This document shows, in pieces, positions 25,165 to 32,366 of a stretch of DNA of 64,000 bases. The notes under the pieces are model-generated. The model did not search any database, had not been told where the DNA came from, and saw nothing but the letters and a program-made list of their open reading frames with translations. Positions within the stretch are counted from its first letter, which is position 1; each line of letters starts with the position of its first letter. The translations under genes were made by a program, and so were the position numbers. Source of the DNA: Streptomyces toyocaensis (GTDB lineage: Bacteria > Actinomycetota > Actinomycetes > Streptomycetales > Streptomycetaceae); NCBI RefSeq assembly GCF_000725125.1, contig NZ_JFCB01000020.1:1-64000 (forward strand). The letters run 5' to 3'.

Positions 25165-27144
25165 TCAGCCGGTGGCCTTGGGCCAGGCCGACTCGCGCAG
25201 CAGCCGCAGGCCGTTGAGGCCGACGATGACGGTCGAGCCCTCGTGGCCGGCGACGCCCAGCGGCAGCGGCAGATGGCCGACGAGGTCCCAGACGACCAGG
25301 CCGGCGATGAAGACCCCGGCGATGACGAGGTTCTGCACGACGAGCTTGCGGGCCCGACGGGAAAGGGCGATCACCGCGGGCACGGTGGCCAGTTCGTCAC
25401 GGACGATCACCGCGTCGGCGGTCTCCAGCGCCAGGTCGGAGCCCGCTCGCCCCATGGCGACGCCGGTGTGTGCGGCGGCCAGCGCGGGTGCGTCGTTGAC
25501 GCCGTCGCCGACGACCATGACCCTGCGTCCGGCGGTCTCCAGTTCCCGGACGGCACGCACCTTGTCCTCGGGCAGCAGCCCGGCCCGCACGTCCTCGATG
25601 CCGGCCTCGGCGGCGAGACGGGCGGCGGCGCGCGGATTGTCGCCGGTCAGCAGCACAGGTGCGGTGCCGGCGAGGGAGGCGAGCGAGGTCACGGTCGCGG
25701 CCGCGTCCGGGCGCAGCCGGTCGGCGATGCCCAGGACACCGACCGGTGCACCGTCGAGGATGACGAGGACGGCGGTCCGGCCTCCCTCCTCCAGCTCACC
25801 GGCCAGCGCCGCCGCGCGGGCCGAGGCGGCGTCGTCGGCCCCACGCAGCAGCCGGGCCGGGGCGCCGACCTCGACCAGGCGCCCGTCGAGGGTGGCCTTC
25901 ACTCCGACACCGGGCGTGGAGCCGAAGTCCACCACCGGTCTGATCTCGAGTCCCTGCTCACGCGCCGCGGTGACGATCGCCCTGGCCAGCGGGTGCTCGC
26001 TGGGGGCCTCCGCCGCGGCAGCGCGCAGGAGCAGCTCTTCGTCGTCCAGGCCCGTGCCCGGGAACGGCCCGACGTCCGTGACGCGCGGGGTGCCCTCGGT
26101 CAACGTGCCCGTCTTGTCCAGCGCGACCGCGTCGACCTGGCCCAGTCGTTCCATGACCACGGCCGACTTGACCAGCACTCCGTGGCGTCCGGCGTTGGCC
26201 ATGGCCGACAGCAGGGGCGGCATGGTGGCCAGCACGACCGCGCACGGCGAGGCCACGATCATGAACGTCATGGCCCGCAGCAGGGAGTCGGTGAGGTTCG
26301 CGCCGAAGGCGAGCGGGACGAGGAAGACGGCGAGGGTCGCGGCCACCATGCCCAGCGAGTAGCGCTGTTCGACCTTCTCGATGAACAGCTGGGTCGGCGC
26401 CTTGGTCTCGGACGCCTCCTGCACCATCCGCACGATCCGGGCGATCACCGAGTCGGCCGCGTCCCGTTCGACCCGTACGCGCAGCGCGCCGGTGCCGTTG
26501 AGGGTGCCGGCGAAGACCTCGTCGCCCTTCCCCTTCGCCACCGGCAGGGGTTCACCCGTGATGGTGGCCTGGTCGACTTCGCTCGCCCCGTCGAGGACAC
26601 GGCCATCGGCGCCGACGCGCTCGCCGGGCCGCACCAGGACGGTGTCGCCGACCGTCAGATCCTCGACAGGGACGGCTGTCTCACCGGCGCCGGCCTCGAT
26701 ACGGGTCGCGGTCGCCGGCGCCAGGTCGAGCAGGCCGCGCACCGAGTCGGCGGTGCGGGCGGTGGCCAGCGCCTCCAGGGCTCCCGAGGTCGCGAAGATG
26801 ACGATCAGCAGGGCGCCGTCCATCACCTGCCCGATCGCTGCCGCACCCAGCGCGGCGACGACCATCAGGAGGTCGACGTCGAGCGTCTTCTCCTTCAGTG
26901 CCTGCAGACCCGCCCATCCGGGCTCCCAGCCACCGGTCGCGTACGACAGCGCGTACAGCGGGCCCCATGTCCACGCCGGCGTTCCGGCGAGCTGGAGCGG
27001 CAGCGCGAGCAGGAAGAGGATCGTGGCTGCGGCCGCCCAGCGCACCTCGGGCAGGGCGAGGATCCGCGTCCTGCGCCGGGAGACGCCTTCGGTGCACGCG
27101 GGCACGGGACGACGGGCCGTGGGCGGGGAGAGGGTGGAGGTCAT
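25165..27144 (-). CDS. P1B-4 type metal-exporting P-type ATPase
   Basis: A 659-residue heavy-metal ATPase that exports a divalent cation. Landmarks in order: 'TITGEPLP' (actuator), 'FMIVASPCAVVLAT' (metal site SPC), 'ALDKTGTLTEG' (phosphorylated Asp), 'SEHPLARAI' (HP), 'MVVGDGVNDAPALA' and 'AGHEGSTVIV'. SPC together with HEGST marks subgroup P1B-4, whose members export Co, Fe, Ni or Zn (CoaT, CtpD/CtpJ, PfeT). There is no N-terminal metal-binding domain, as expected. Start ATG at 27144. It is divergent from an NmtR-like ArsR sensor with an operator in the 136-base gap, so it is probably derepressed by Ni or Co, like mycobacterial ctpJ. Confidence 0.92.
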   Translation of the reverse strand: MTSTLSPPTARRPVPACTEGVSRRRTRILALPEVRWAAAATILFLLALPLQLAGTPAWTWGPLYALSYATGGWEPGWAGLQALKEKTLDVDLLMVVAALGAAAIGQVMDGALLIVIFATSGALEALATARTADSVRGLLDLAPATATRIEAGAGETAVPVEDLTVGDTVLVRPGERVGADGRVLDGASEVDQATITGEPLPVAKGKGDEVFAGTLNGTGALRVRVERDAADSVIARIVRMVQEASETKAPTQLFIEKVEQRYSLGMVAATLAVFLVPLAFGANLTDSLLRAMTFMIVASPCAVVLATMPPLLSAMANAGRHGVLVKSAVVMERLGQVDAVALDKTGTLTEGTPRVTDVGPFPGTGLDDEELLLRAAAAEAPSEHPLARAIVTAAREQGLEIRPVVDFGSTPGVGVKATLDGRLVEVGAPARLLRGADDAASARAAALAGELEEGGRTAVLVILDGAPVGVLGIADRLRPDAAATVTSLASLAGTAPVLLTGDNPRAAARLAAEAGIEDVRAGLLPEDKVRAVRELETAGRRVMVVGDGVNDAPALAAAHTGVAMGRAGSDLALETADAVIVRDELATVPAVIALSRRARKLVVQNLVIAGVFIAGLVVWDLVGHLPLPLGVAGHEGSTVIVGLNGLRLLRESAWPKATG

Positions 27145-27228
27145 CGGAGCAGGCAGTCCTTCACGACGGCATGACGAAGAAGCGGCAGCCCGCACACCCG
27201 GCAACCGCTCCACCCAACATACAGGAGC

Positions 27229-27248
27229 GCATGAAGACTCATTCATGC
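27229..27248. promoter_or_regulatory. Inverted repeat, probable NmtR-like operator
   Basis: A perfect inverted repeat, GCATGAA-N6-TTCATGC, midway between the divergent metal ATPase and ArsR genes. Length, symmetry and AT-rich centre suit ArsR/SmtB-family operators, and no other dyad of this quality is in the gap. It would allow one dimer to repress both promoters. Confidence 0.7.
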
Positions 27249-27280
27249 GTTCATGGGACGGTCTTCGTAGGATGGCACCC

Positions 27281-27664
27281 ATGGGCCATGGAGCTGACGT
27301 CACGACCACCGCCACCGCACGCGAACGCCTGGAGGCGGTCGGTGCCGTCGATGTGGCCGCGACCTTTCAGGCCCTGGCCACCCCGTCCCGGCTGCGCATC
27401 CTGACCCGCCTCCAGGAGGGCCCCTGCGCCGCCACCGAACTCGCCGACGCCGTCGGCATGGAACAGTCGGCCTGTTCCCATCAACTGCGCCTGCTGCGCA
27501 ACCTCGGCCTGGTCACCGGGGAACGCCGGGGCCGCTCGGTCATCTACGCCCTGTACGACAACCACGTCGCCGAACTGCTGGAGCAGGCCCTCCACCACGT
27601 CGAGCACCTGCGCCTCGGCCTGCGGGACGTTCCGGCCGCAGAGGCCGTGAACAGGACCGCCTGA
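27281..27664 (+). CDS. nmtR: ArsR/SmtB family nickel/cobalt sensor (NmtR-like)
   Basis: A 127-residue winged-helix repressor very like mycobacterial NmtR. It shares the MGHG N-terminus, 'QALATPSRLRILTRLQEGPC', 'AVGMEQSACSHQLRLLRNLG' and 'LYDNHVAELLEQALHHVEHL'. NmtR binds Ni/Co through an Asp and three His on helix 5; the equivalents here are Asp93, His95, His106 and His109, and His3 is kept at the N-terminus. A later His (NmtR His109) is Arg here. Metal binding should release the operator at 27229-27248 and induce the divergent P1B-4 exporter. The symbol is given by similarity. Confidence 0.9.
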   Translation: MGHGADVTTTATARERLEAVGAVDVAATFQALATPSRLRILTRLQEGPCAATELADAVGMEQSACSHQLRLLRNLGLVTGERRGRSVIYALYDNHVAELLEQALHHVEHLRLGLRDVPAAEAVNRTA

Positions 27665-27681
27665 GGAAGCCACACCCGTCA

Positions 27682-27697
27682 CCACCGGGCCCGGTGG
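27682..27697. terminator. Possible terminator between nmtR-like and pirin genes
   Basis: A perfect 16-base palindrome CCACCGGGCCCGGTGG, 18 bases after the stop of the ArsR gene and before the convergent pirin gene. It could end both transcripts, but the tiny loop makes this uncertain. Confidence 0.4.
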
Positions 27698-27761
27698 AAG
27701 AGGCGACACCGAATCTCGAGGCGGCGCGGAGCTCCTTGGTTCGAACCCCACGTCCCACAGG

Positions 27762-28733
27762 TCAGCGCGTCCTTCCTCGTGGCTTCAAGGGTGCGTTCGG
27801 CAGCTCCGGCGCGGGCAGTGGAGCCCCGTCGTATCCGTGCACCTCGCCGAAACGGGTTCCCTTCATCCAGTCCTCACGGGCCCGCACGATGTCGTCGTGC
27901 GACCGTCCGACGAAGTTCCACCACATGACGATCTCCTCCTCGAACGGCGGCCCGCCCAGCAGCACCACGCGCGCCGCCTCGGCCCCCCGGTTGGTGAGGG
28001 TGAGCGTGGTGCGGCCGGGGGCCGTGTATCCCAGTTCGGCCGGCCGTACGGAGGTGTCCCCGACGAGGACGTCGCCGCTGTCGACGAGAACGCCGTGCTC
28101 GAAGTCCGGGTCGAGGCCGAGGGTCGTCCGGGCGCCCGGGGCCAGGGTCAGTTCGGCACCCAGCAGGGGCGTGAAGGTGCGCACGGGGGACGTGTCACCG
28201 GCGAGTGAGCCGAGGAAGACGCGTGCCTCGCCGCCCTCCAGCGGGACCGGGTCGGGTACGTAGTGCCGAAAATCCCTTTCGGTGGCGCGGTGTTCCCCGG
28301 GCAGGGCCACCCACAACTGCACACCGTGCAGGATCGTGGTGCGGGGCGTCGAGACCTCCGAGTGGCTGATGCCGTGGCCGCCGGTCATGAGATTCAGCTC
28401 ACCGGGCCGGACGTAGGCGTGGCTGCCCAGGCTGTCCCGATGCTCGATCTCTCCGCTGAACAGCCAGCTCACCGTCTGCAGACCGGTGTGCGGGTGGGGG
28501 GCGACATCCATGCCGCCGGTGCCGGTGACGTCGTCGGGTCCGTAGTGATCGGCGAAGCACCAGGCGCCGATGAGCGTCCGGGCCCGCTGGGGCAGGGTGC
28601 GCCGCACCCTCATCGCGCGCGGGCCGCCGAGCGGCACGTCGCGCGCGGTGAGGACCTCGACGTCCGCCGGGCGCGCCGCCTCGGCATCGCCGCCGCACCT
28701 CAGCTCCGCGGGCCGTGTCTCGGTGTTGCTCAT
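27762..28733 (-). CDS. Pirin family protein
   Basis: A 323-residue bicupin. The N-terminal cupin has the pirin signature: 'GAWCFADHYGP', 'MDVAPHPHTGLQTVSWLFSG' and 'MTGGHGISHSE', which provide three His and a Glu for Fe binding. The C-terminal domain has 'VLLGGPPFEEEIVMWWNFVG', usual for bacterial pirins. Such proteins are quercetinases or redox-sensing regulators. Start ATG at 28733, preceded by GGAGGG. It stands alone, with an AT-rich promoter and a GTTAGAATTTCAAC dyad just upstream. Confidence 0.9.
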   Translation of the reverse strand: MSNTETRPAELRCGGDAEAARPADVEVLTARDVPLGGPRAMRVRRTLPQRARTLIGAWCFADHYGPDDVTGTGGMDVAPHPHTGLQTVSWLFSGEIEHRDSLGSHAYVRPGELNLMTGGHGISHSEVSTPRTTILHGVQLWVALPGEHRATERDFRHYVPDPVPLEGGEARVFLGSLAGDTSPVRTFTPLLGAELTLAPGARTTLGLDPDFEHGVLVDSGDVLVGDTSVRPAELGYTAPGRTTLTLTNRGAEAARVVLLGGPPFEEEIVMWWNFVGRSHDDIVRAREDWMKGTRFGEVHGYDGAPLPAPELPNAPLKPRGRTR

Positions 28734-28757
28734 TCCGGCTGCCCTCCGGCTCAAAAA

Positions 28758-28771
28758 GTTAGAATTTCAAC
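28758..28771. promoter_or_regulatory. AT-rich dyad upstream of the pirin gene
   Basis: GTTAGAATTTCAAC, an imperfect inverted repeat in a rare AT-rich patch about 25 bases before the pirin start. It overlaps where the promoter should be and could be a repressor site. No cognate regulator is adjacent. Confidence 0.35.
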
Positions 28772-28849
28772 ATTCATGGTCGATGATAGGCCGCCGAACG
28801 GGAGAACGCTCGACAACAGCGGCCCACGTCCGGCCGGCTCGCCGGTCCG

Positions 28850-30040
28850 TCACGTGCCCACCGTCACCGGCCGCCGCAGGAGGTAGCCGGCCGCGGCCAC
28901 CACCAGGGCCGCCATGCACGCGATGAACACCAGCCCCGCGCCTTCCAGGCCCATCGGCTCCGTCAGCAGGCCCACACCGATGACCGGCACCGAGATCCCC
29001 CCGTACGCCACCACGAACAGCGACGAGATCACCGCCGCGCGCCGGTCCGCCGGGGACGCCCCGCCCACGGCGGACAGCGCCCCGCGAAACGCCAGTCCCT
29101 GGCCGAACCCTCCGACGGCAGCGCTCAGCACCACCAGGGCCAGCAGGTCCCGGTACAGGGCGCCGGCGAGCGCCGCCAGCCCGGCGAGCAGGCCGGCGCA
29201 CCCCAGCGGCAGCGAGCGCCGCACACCGATGGGGCCGACGGCCAGCTGCCCGCCGGTCGAGGCGAAGAACGCCAGCGCCACGACGGCTCCGCTCACCGCG
29301 TGGTCGGTCACGTCCAGGGACTGCGCGAGGAAGGCCGGGCTGACGGAGGTGAACAGTCCGAGCAGGGCGAAACCCACGAACGACGCGGTCGCCGCCGGCC
29401 CGAACACCGGCCGCACCCGCGGGGGCACCCCGGGCCGCTGCGGCCGTACGGTGCGCAGCGGCCGCCGCTCCTCCACCGCCTCCGGGAGCCACAGCACGAC
29501 GGCGACCGAGCAGGCGACCAGGGCAAGGTGCACGGCGAACGGCAGGTACAGGGGCCGGGCGGCGTACTGCGCGAGCACTCCGGCGAGGAGTGGGCCGCAG
29601 CCGAGCCCTCCCATGTTGACGGCCGTGGCGACGAACGTGGCCCGGGAGGCGCCGCCGGGCGGTGCCGACTCCATGACGTACGCCGTGGCGGCTCCGGTGA
29701 ACAGACCCGCCGAGAACCCCGACAGCAGCCGTCCGGCGTACAGCCAGCCCAGCCCGGTGGCGGACAGGAAACAGACTCCGCTCGCGGCCGCGCAGCCCAG
29801 GCCCCACAGCAGCACCGGGCGCCTGCCGACGGCGTCCGAGGCATTGCCCGCGAGGAGCAGCACACCGATGACCCCGACGGCGTACATGGCGTAGACGACG
29901 GTGACCGTCAGCTCGGAGAAGTGGAACTTCTCCTGGTACAACGGGTAGAGCGGGGTCGGCAACGTGGTGCCGGTCATGCAGACCGCGAACACCGCGCCGC
30001 CGAGCACGCTCACCCGCCACCCACGGAGATCACCGGCCAT
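28850..30040 (-). CDS. MFS transporter
   Basis: A 396-residue 12-helix major facilitator protein. The first helix region reads 'CMTGTTLPTPLYPLYQEKFH', and the loop 2-3 motif 'GNASDAVGRRPVLLWG' is the classical MFS motif A. A central loop rich in Arg/Pro (about 195-215) separates the two halves. It is probably a proton-driven efflux pump for small molecules; the substrate is unknown. It lies behind the pirin gene on the opposite side of a promoter-sized gap, and no dedicated regulator remains intact beside it, although a LacI remnant lies upstream. Confidence 0.88.
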   Translation of the reverse strand: MAGDLRGWRVSVLGGAVFAVCMTGTTLPTPLYPLYQEKFHFSELTVTVVYAMYAVGVIGVLLLAGNASDAVGRRPVLLWGLGCAAASGVCFLSATGLGWLYAGRLLSGFSAGLFTGAATAYVMESAPPGGASRATFVATAVNMGGLGCGPLLAGVLAQYAARPLYLPFAVHLALVACSVAVVLWLPEAVEERRPLRTVRPQRPGVPPRVRPVFGPAATASFVGFALLGLFTSVSPAFLAQSLDVTDHAVSGAVVALAFFASTGGQLAVGPIGVRRSLPLGCAGLLAGLAALAGALYRDLLALVVLSAAVGGFGQGLAFRGALSAVGGASPADRRAAVISSLFVVAYGGISVPVIGVGLLTEPMGLEGAGLVFIACMAALVVAAAGYLLRRPVTVGT

Positions 30041-30112
30041 GCCCAGACGCTAACCGTTTCCCCTGCCGCGCTCCCCTCCGGCGCGCCACCGGCGCATCGG
30101 GCATCCCGCCCC

Positions 30113-30152
30113 GCGGGCTCGGCGAGTACGCCGGCGTGCTCGCCGAGCCCGC
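30113..30152. repeat. 40-bp near-perfect palindrome
   Basis: Two 20-base arms meet without a spacer and differ at one position only. The left arm begins GCGGGCTCGGCGAG and the right arm ends CTCGCCGAGCCCGC. It lies between the MFS start and a broken LacI gene. In RNA it would form a very stable hairpin. It could be a terminator for the LacI remnant's former operon, a recombination scar or a protein site; there is no U-run. Confidence 0.75.
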
Positions 30153-30161
30153 GACCTGGCG

Positions 30162-30340
30162 GTCCGCGACACCCGGTTCAGCATCCCCACGATCACCGAG
30201 GTCGCTCCCGACAAGCCCGGCATGGCGCGGCGCGCGGTGGAACTGCTGCTCGACCGCATCGACGCCGGCGGGGCGGGGGCCCGGCCGTCGACGAGACGGC
30301 GGGACACCGGCTGATCGTGCGGGGAGAGTTCGGGCGGTCG
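30162..30340 (+). pseudogene. Frameshifted 3' remnant of a LacI-family regulator
   Basis: The plus strand encodes 'FSIPTITEVAPDKPGMARRA' and 'VELLLDRIDAGG' in one frame, then 'VDETAGHRLIVRGEFG' in another. This is the usual C-terminus of LacI-type sugar regulators. The shift falls in a G-rich run at about 30267-30280. The helix-turn-helix and most of the ligand domain are missing. It is non-functional; either an old deletion or, for the shift alone, a sequence error. Confidence 0.6.
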
Positions 30341-30385
30341 CCCGGCCTTGTCGGTGCCGCGGTTCCGGCCGGCGTCCCACGCGGC

Positions 30386-31576
30386 TCAGCCCCTGCCCTC
30401 CGAGAACGGTCCGTCCGGAGCCGCGAAGGCGTGGGCGGCGAAGCGCTCGCCCATGCGGCGGTGGGCCGCCGCGTCCGGGTGGAGGCGGTCGGGCAACGGC
30501 AGTTCGGCGTGATCCGCCTCGCCGTACAGGTCACGGCCGTCGAGGTAGTGCAGGTTCGGGTCGTCCGCCGCGCGCTGCGCCACCACGGACGTCAGCTCGT
30601 CACGGATGACGCCGAGCGTCAGCTTGCCGTGGGCCCGTTCCGCCGGATCGCCGGCCGCGGTGAACAGCAACCGCCCCTCACCGATGCGGCTGAAGTCGAA
30701 GGCGGTGGGGCCTGGTGTGTCCTCGTGAAGGGGACACAGGATCGGTGAGACGACCAGTAGCGGTGCGGTGGGGTGGCCCTCGCGGATGGTGTCCAGGAAG
30801 CCGTGGACGGCCGGGGCGAAGGCGCGCAGCCTCATCAGGTCGGTGTTGACCACGTTGATGCCGATCTTGACGCTGATCAGGTCGGCGGGCGTGTCGCGCA
30901 TGGTGCGCGCGACGAACGGATCGAGCAGGGCGCTGCCTGCCAGTCCCAGGTTGACCAGTTCCACGCCTCCGCGTGCGGCGGCGAGCGCGGGCCAGGTGGC
31001 GGTGGGGCTCGCGGCGTCGGAACCGTGGCTGATGGAGCTGCCGTGGTGCAGCCAGGTCCGGCGGCCGGGGGCGGGTGCGGGCTCCACAGGGGCGTCGGTG
31101 CGCAGGGCGACGAGTTGGGTGGTCTCGTCGTGCGGCAGCCAGATCTCCACGGTCTTGTCACCCTCGGACAGGTCGGTGAAGCGGAGGGTGGCGGCGGGAC
31201 CGGTGGTGTGTTCCACGGTGCCGGCGCTCATGTCGATGGTCACGGTGTTGCCGCCGGTCGCGGTGGCCCACCCGGCCGGGCGTCCGTCGACGAGCAGCTC
31301 GTACCGGCCGTCCGGGCGGGGCGGGACGCCCACGTAGACCCGCTTGGTGGGCAAGGTGTCCAGCTCGACGGCGGTCGCTCGGGTGCGGAAGACCAGGCGC
31401 ACGCCGGAGGGCTGGGACTCGGCCATGGCGAGCTGCCCGTCGGTGTTCCGGGCGCGGGCCCAGGCAGGCAGGCGGTGCGGCAGGATCCCGTGCGGGGTGC
31501 TTTCCAGGTCGAGGGCGCCGCGCACGAGGTCGGCGGTGAGGGGGGTGGTGATCCAGGTGTGCGGGGTGGAGGGCAT
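30386..31576 (-). CDS. SGNH/GDSL-type hydrolase with N-terminal beta domain
   Basis: A 396-residue esterase-like protein. The N-terminal part (about 1-165) is a beta-sandwich ('VRLVFRTRATAVELDTLPTK', 'VEIWLPHDETTQL'). The SGNH domain follows: block I 'HHGSSISHGSDA' with the nucleophile Ser, block II 'LVNLGLAGSALLDP', block III 'VKIGINVVN' and block V 'DRLHPDAAAH' with the catalytic Asp and His. No signal peptide is seen. Such two-domain proteins deacylate sugars or small esters. Start ATG at 31576. A TetR gene lies upstream on the same strand, about 100 bases away. Confidence 0.88.
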   Translation of the reverse strand: MPSTPHTWITTPLTADLVRGALDLESTPHGILPHRLPAWARARNTDGQLAMAESQPSGVRLVFRTRATAVELDTLPTKRVYVGVPPRPDGRYELLVDGRPAGWATATGGNTVTIDMSAGTVEHTTGPAATLRFTDLSEGDKTVEIWLPHDETTQLVALRTDAPVEPAPAPGRRTWLHHGSSISHGSDAASPTATWPALAAARGGVELVNLGLAGSALLDPFVARTMRDTPADLISVKIGINVVNTDLMRLRAFAPAVHGFLDTIREGHPTAPLLVVSPILCPLHEDTPGPTAFDFSRIGEGRLLFTAAGDPAERAHGKLTLGVIRDELTSVVAQRAADDPNLHYLDGRDLYGEADHAELPLPDRLHPDAAAHRRMGERFAAHAFAAPDGPFSEGRG

Positions 31577-31674
31577 GGTTTCCGGTCCGTGTGTCGGGGT
31601 GAGGTGAAGGGCTGACCGGGACGCGGCAGGGTGAGGCGGCGTCGGAGATTCCGGGACCGCGCCGCGGTCGTGCG

Positions 31675-32250
31675 TCAGGGGGTGGTGGGCGGCCAGTTGC
31701 GCAGGAGGGCGTCCAGGGCGTCGAGGATGCGGGACCACGTCTCCTGGGTGTCGGGGGCACTGTGACTGAATCCGCCGCCCATCTCGAGACTGACGTAGCC
31801 GTGGAAGACACTGCCCAGCAACCGGACCGCGTGGGTCTGGTCCGGCTCCGTCAGGTCGTAGCCGCGCAGCAGGGCCCGGGTCATCTGCGCGTGCCGCACC
31901 CCCGCGCTGCCGGCGGCCGCCTCCGGACTGAGCCGGAACTGGGCCGCGGCGTAGCGGCCGGGATGCTCCCGGGCGTAGTCGCGGTACACGTTCGCCAGGG
32001 CGGTCAGGGCGTCCTTGCCCGCACGTCCGGCCAGGGCGTCGGCGGCCCGGTCGGCGAGTTCCTCGAGGGCGAGCAGCGCGATCCTCGTCCTGAGGTCCTC
32101 GGAGTTCCTCAGGTGGGAGTACAGGCTCGCCACCTTGACGTCGAACCGCCGGGCGAGCTCCGAGACGGTCACCCGGTCGAACCCGACCTCATCGGCCAGT
32201 TCCGCCCCCGCCCTGGTCAGGCGTTCGGGGGTCAGACCCGCGCGTACCAT
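31675..32250 (-). CDS. TetR family transcriptional regulator (TetR_C_33-like)
   Basis: A 191-residue repressor with 'ELADEVGFDRVTVSELARRF', then 'DVKVASLYSHLRNSEDLRTR', a typical helix-turn-helix. The C-terminal half ('VYRDYAREHPGRYAAAQFRL', 'VRLLGSVFHGYVSLEMGGGF') matches the WHG/TetR_C_33 class. Two starts are possible, 32256 and 32250; I prefer 32250 because GAGAGG then sits 6 bases upstream. It is divergent from the DNA ligase gene and lies upstream of the SGNH hydrolase on the same strand, so it may regulate itself and that hydrolase. Confidence 0.88.
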   Translation of the reverse strand: MVRAGLTPERLTRAGAELADEVGFDRVTVSELARRFDVKVASLYSHLRNSEDLRTRIALLALEELADRAADALAGRAGKDALTALANVYRDYAREHPGRYAAAQFRLSPEAAAGSAGVRHAQMTRALLRGYDLTEPDQTHAVRLLGSVFHGYVSLEMGGGFSHSAPDTQETWSRILDALDALLRNWPPTTP

Positions 32251-32269
32251 ACCCATCCTCTCTGTTGGC

Positions 32270-32313
32270 TTTATCGATTATGCATTCACCTAAGACCTAT
32301 AGGCAAATGCCAT
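32270..32313 (-). promoter_or_regulatory. Probable promoter of the TetR gene
   Basis: An AT-rich patch upstream of the TetR gene. Read on the minus strand it holds TTGCCT, 18 bases, then CATAAT, close to a sigma-70-like promoter. A CCTATAGG palindrome (32296-32303) lies between the two boxes and could be the repressor's own operator. Confidence 0.45.
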
Positions 32314-32366
32314 GCACCCGTTGATCCACCGGAGCACTGTCAGTGGTGGGCGGCAGGATGCGGGAC

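Noticed and set aside
27725..27765. tRNA-like T-loop (GGTTCGAACCCC) before the pirin gene
   Set aside because: The T-stem does not pair beyond two bases and no acceptor, D or anticodon arms can be folded; GGTTCGAACC is simply palindromic.
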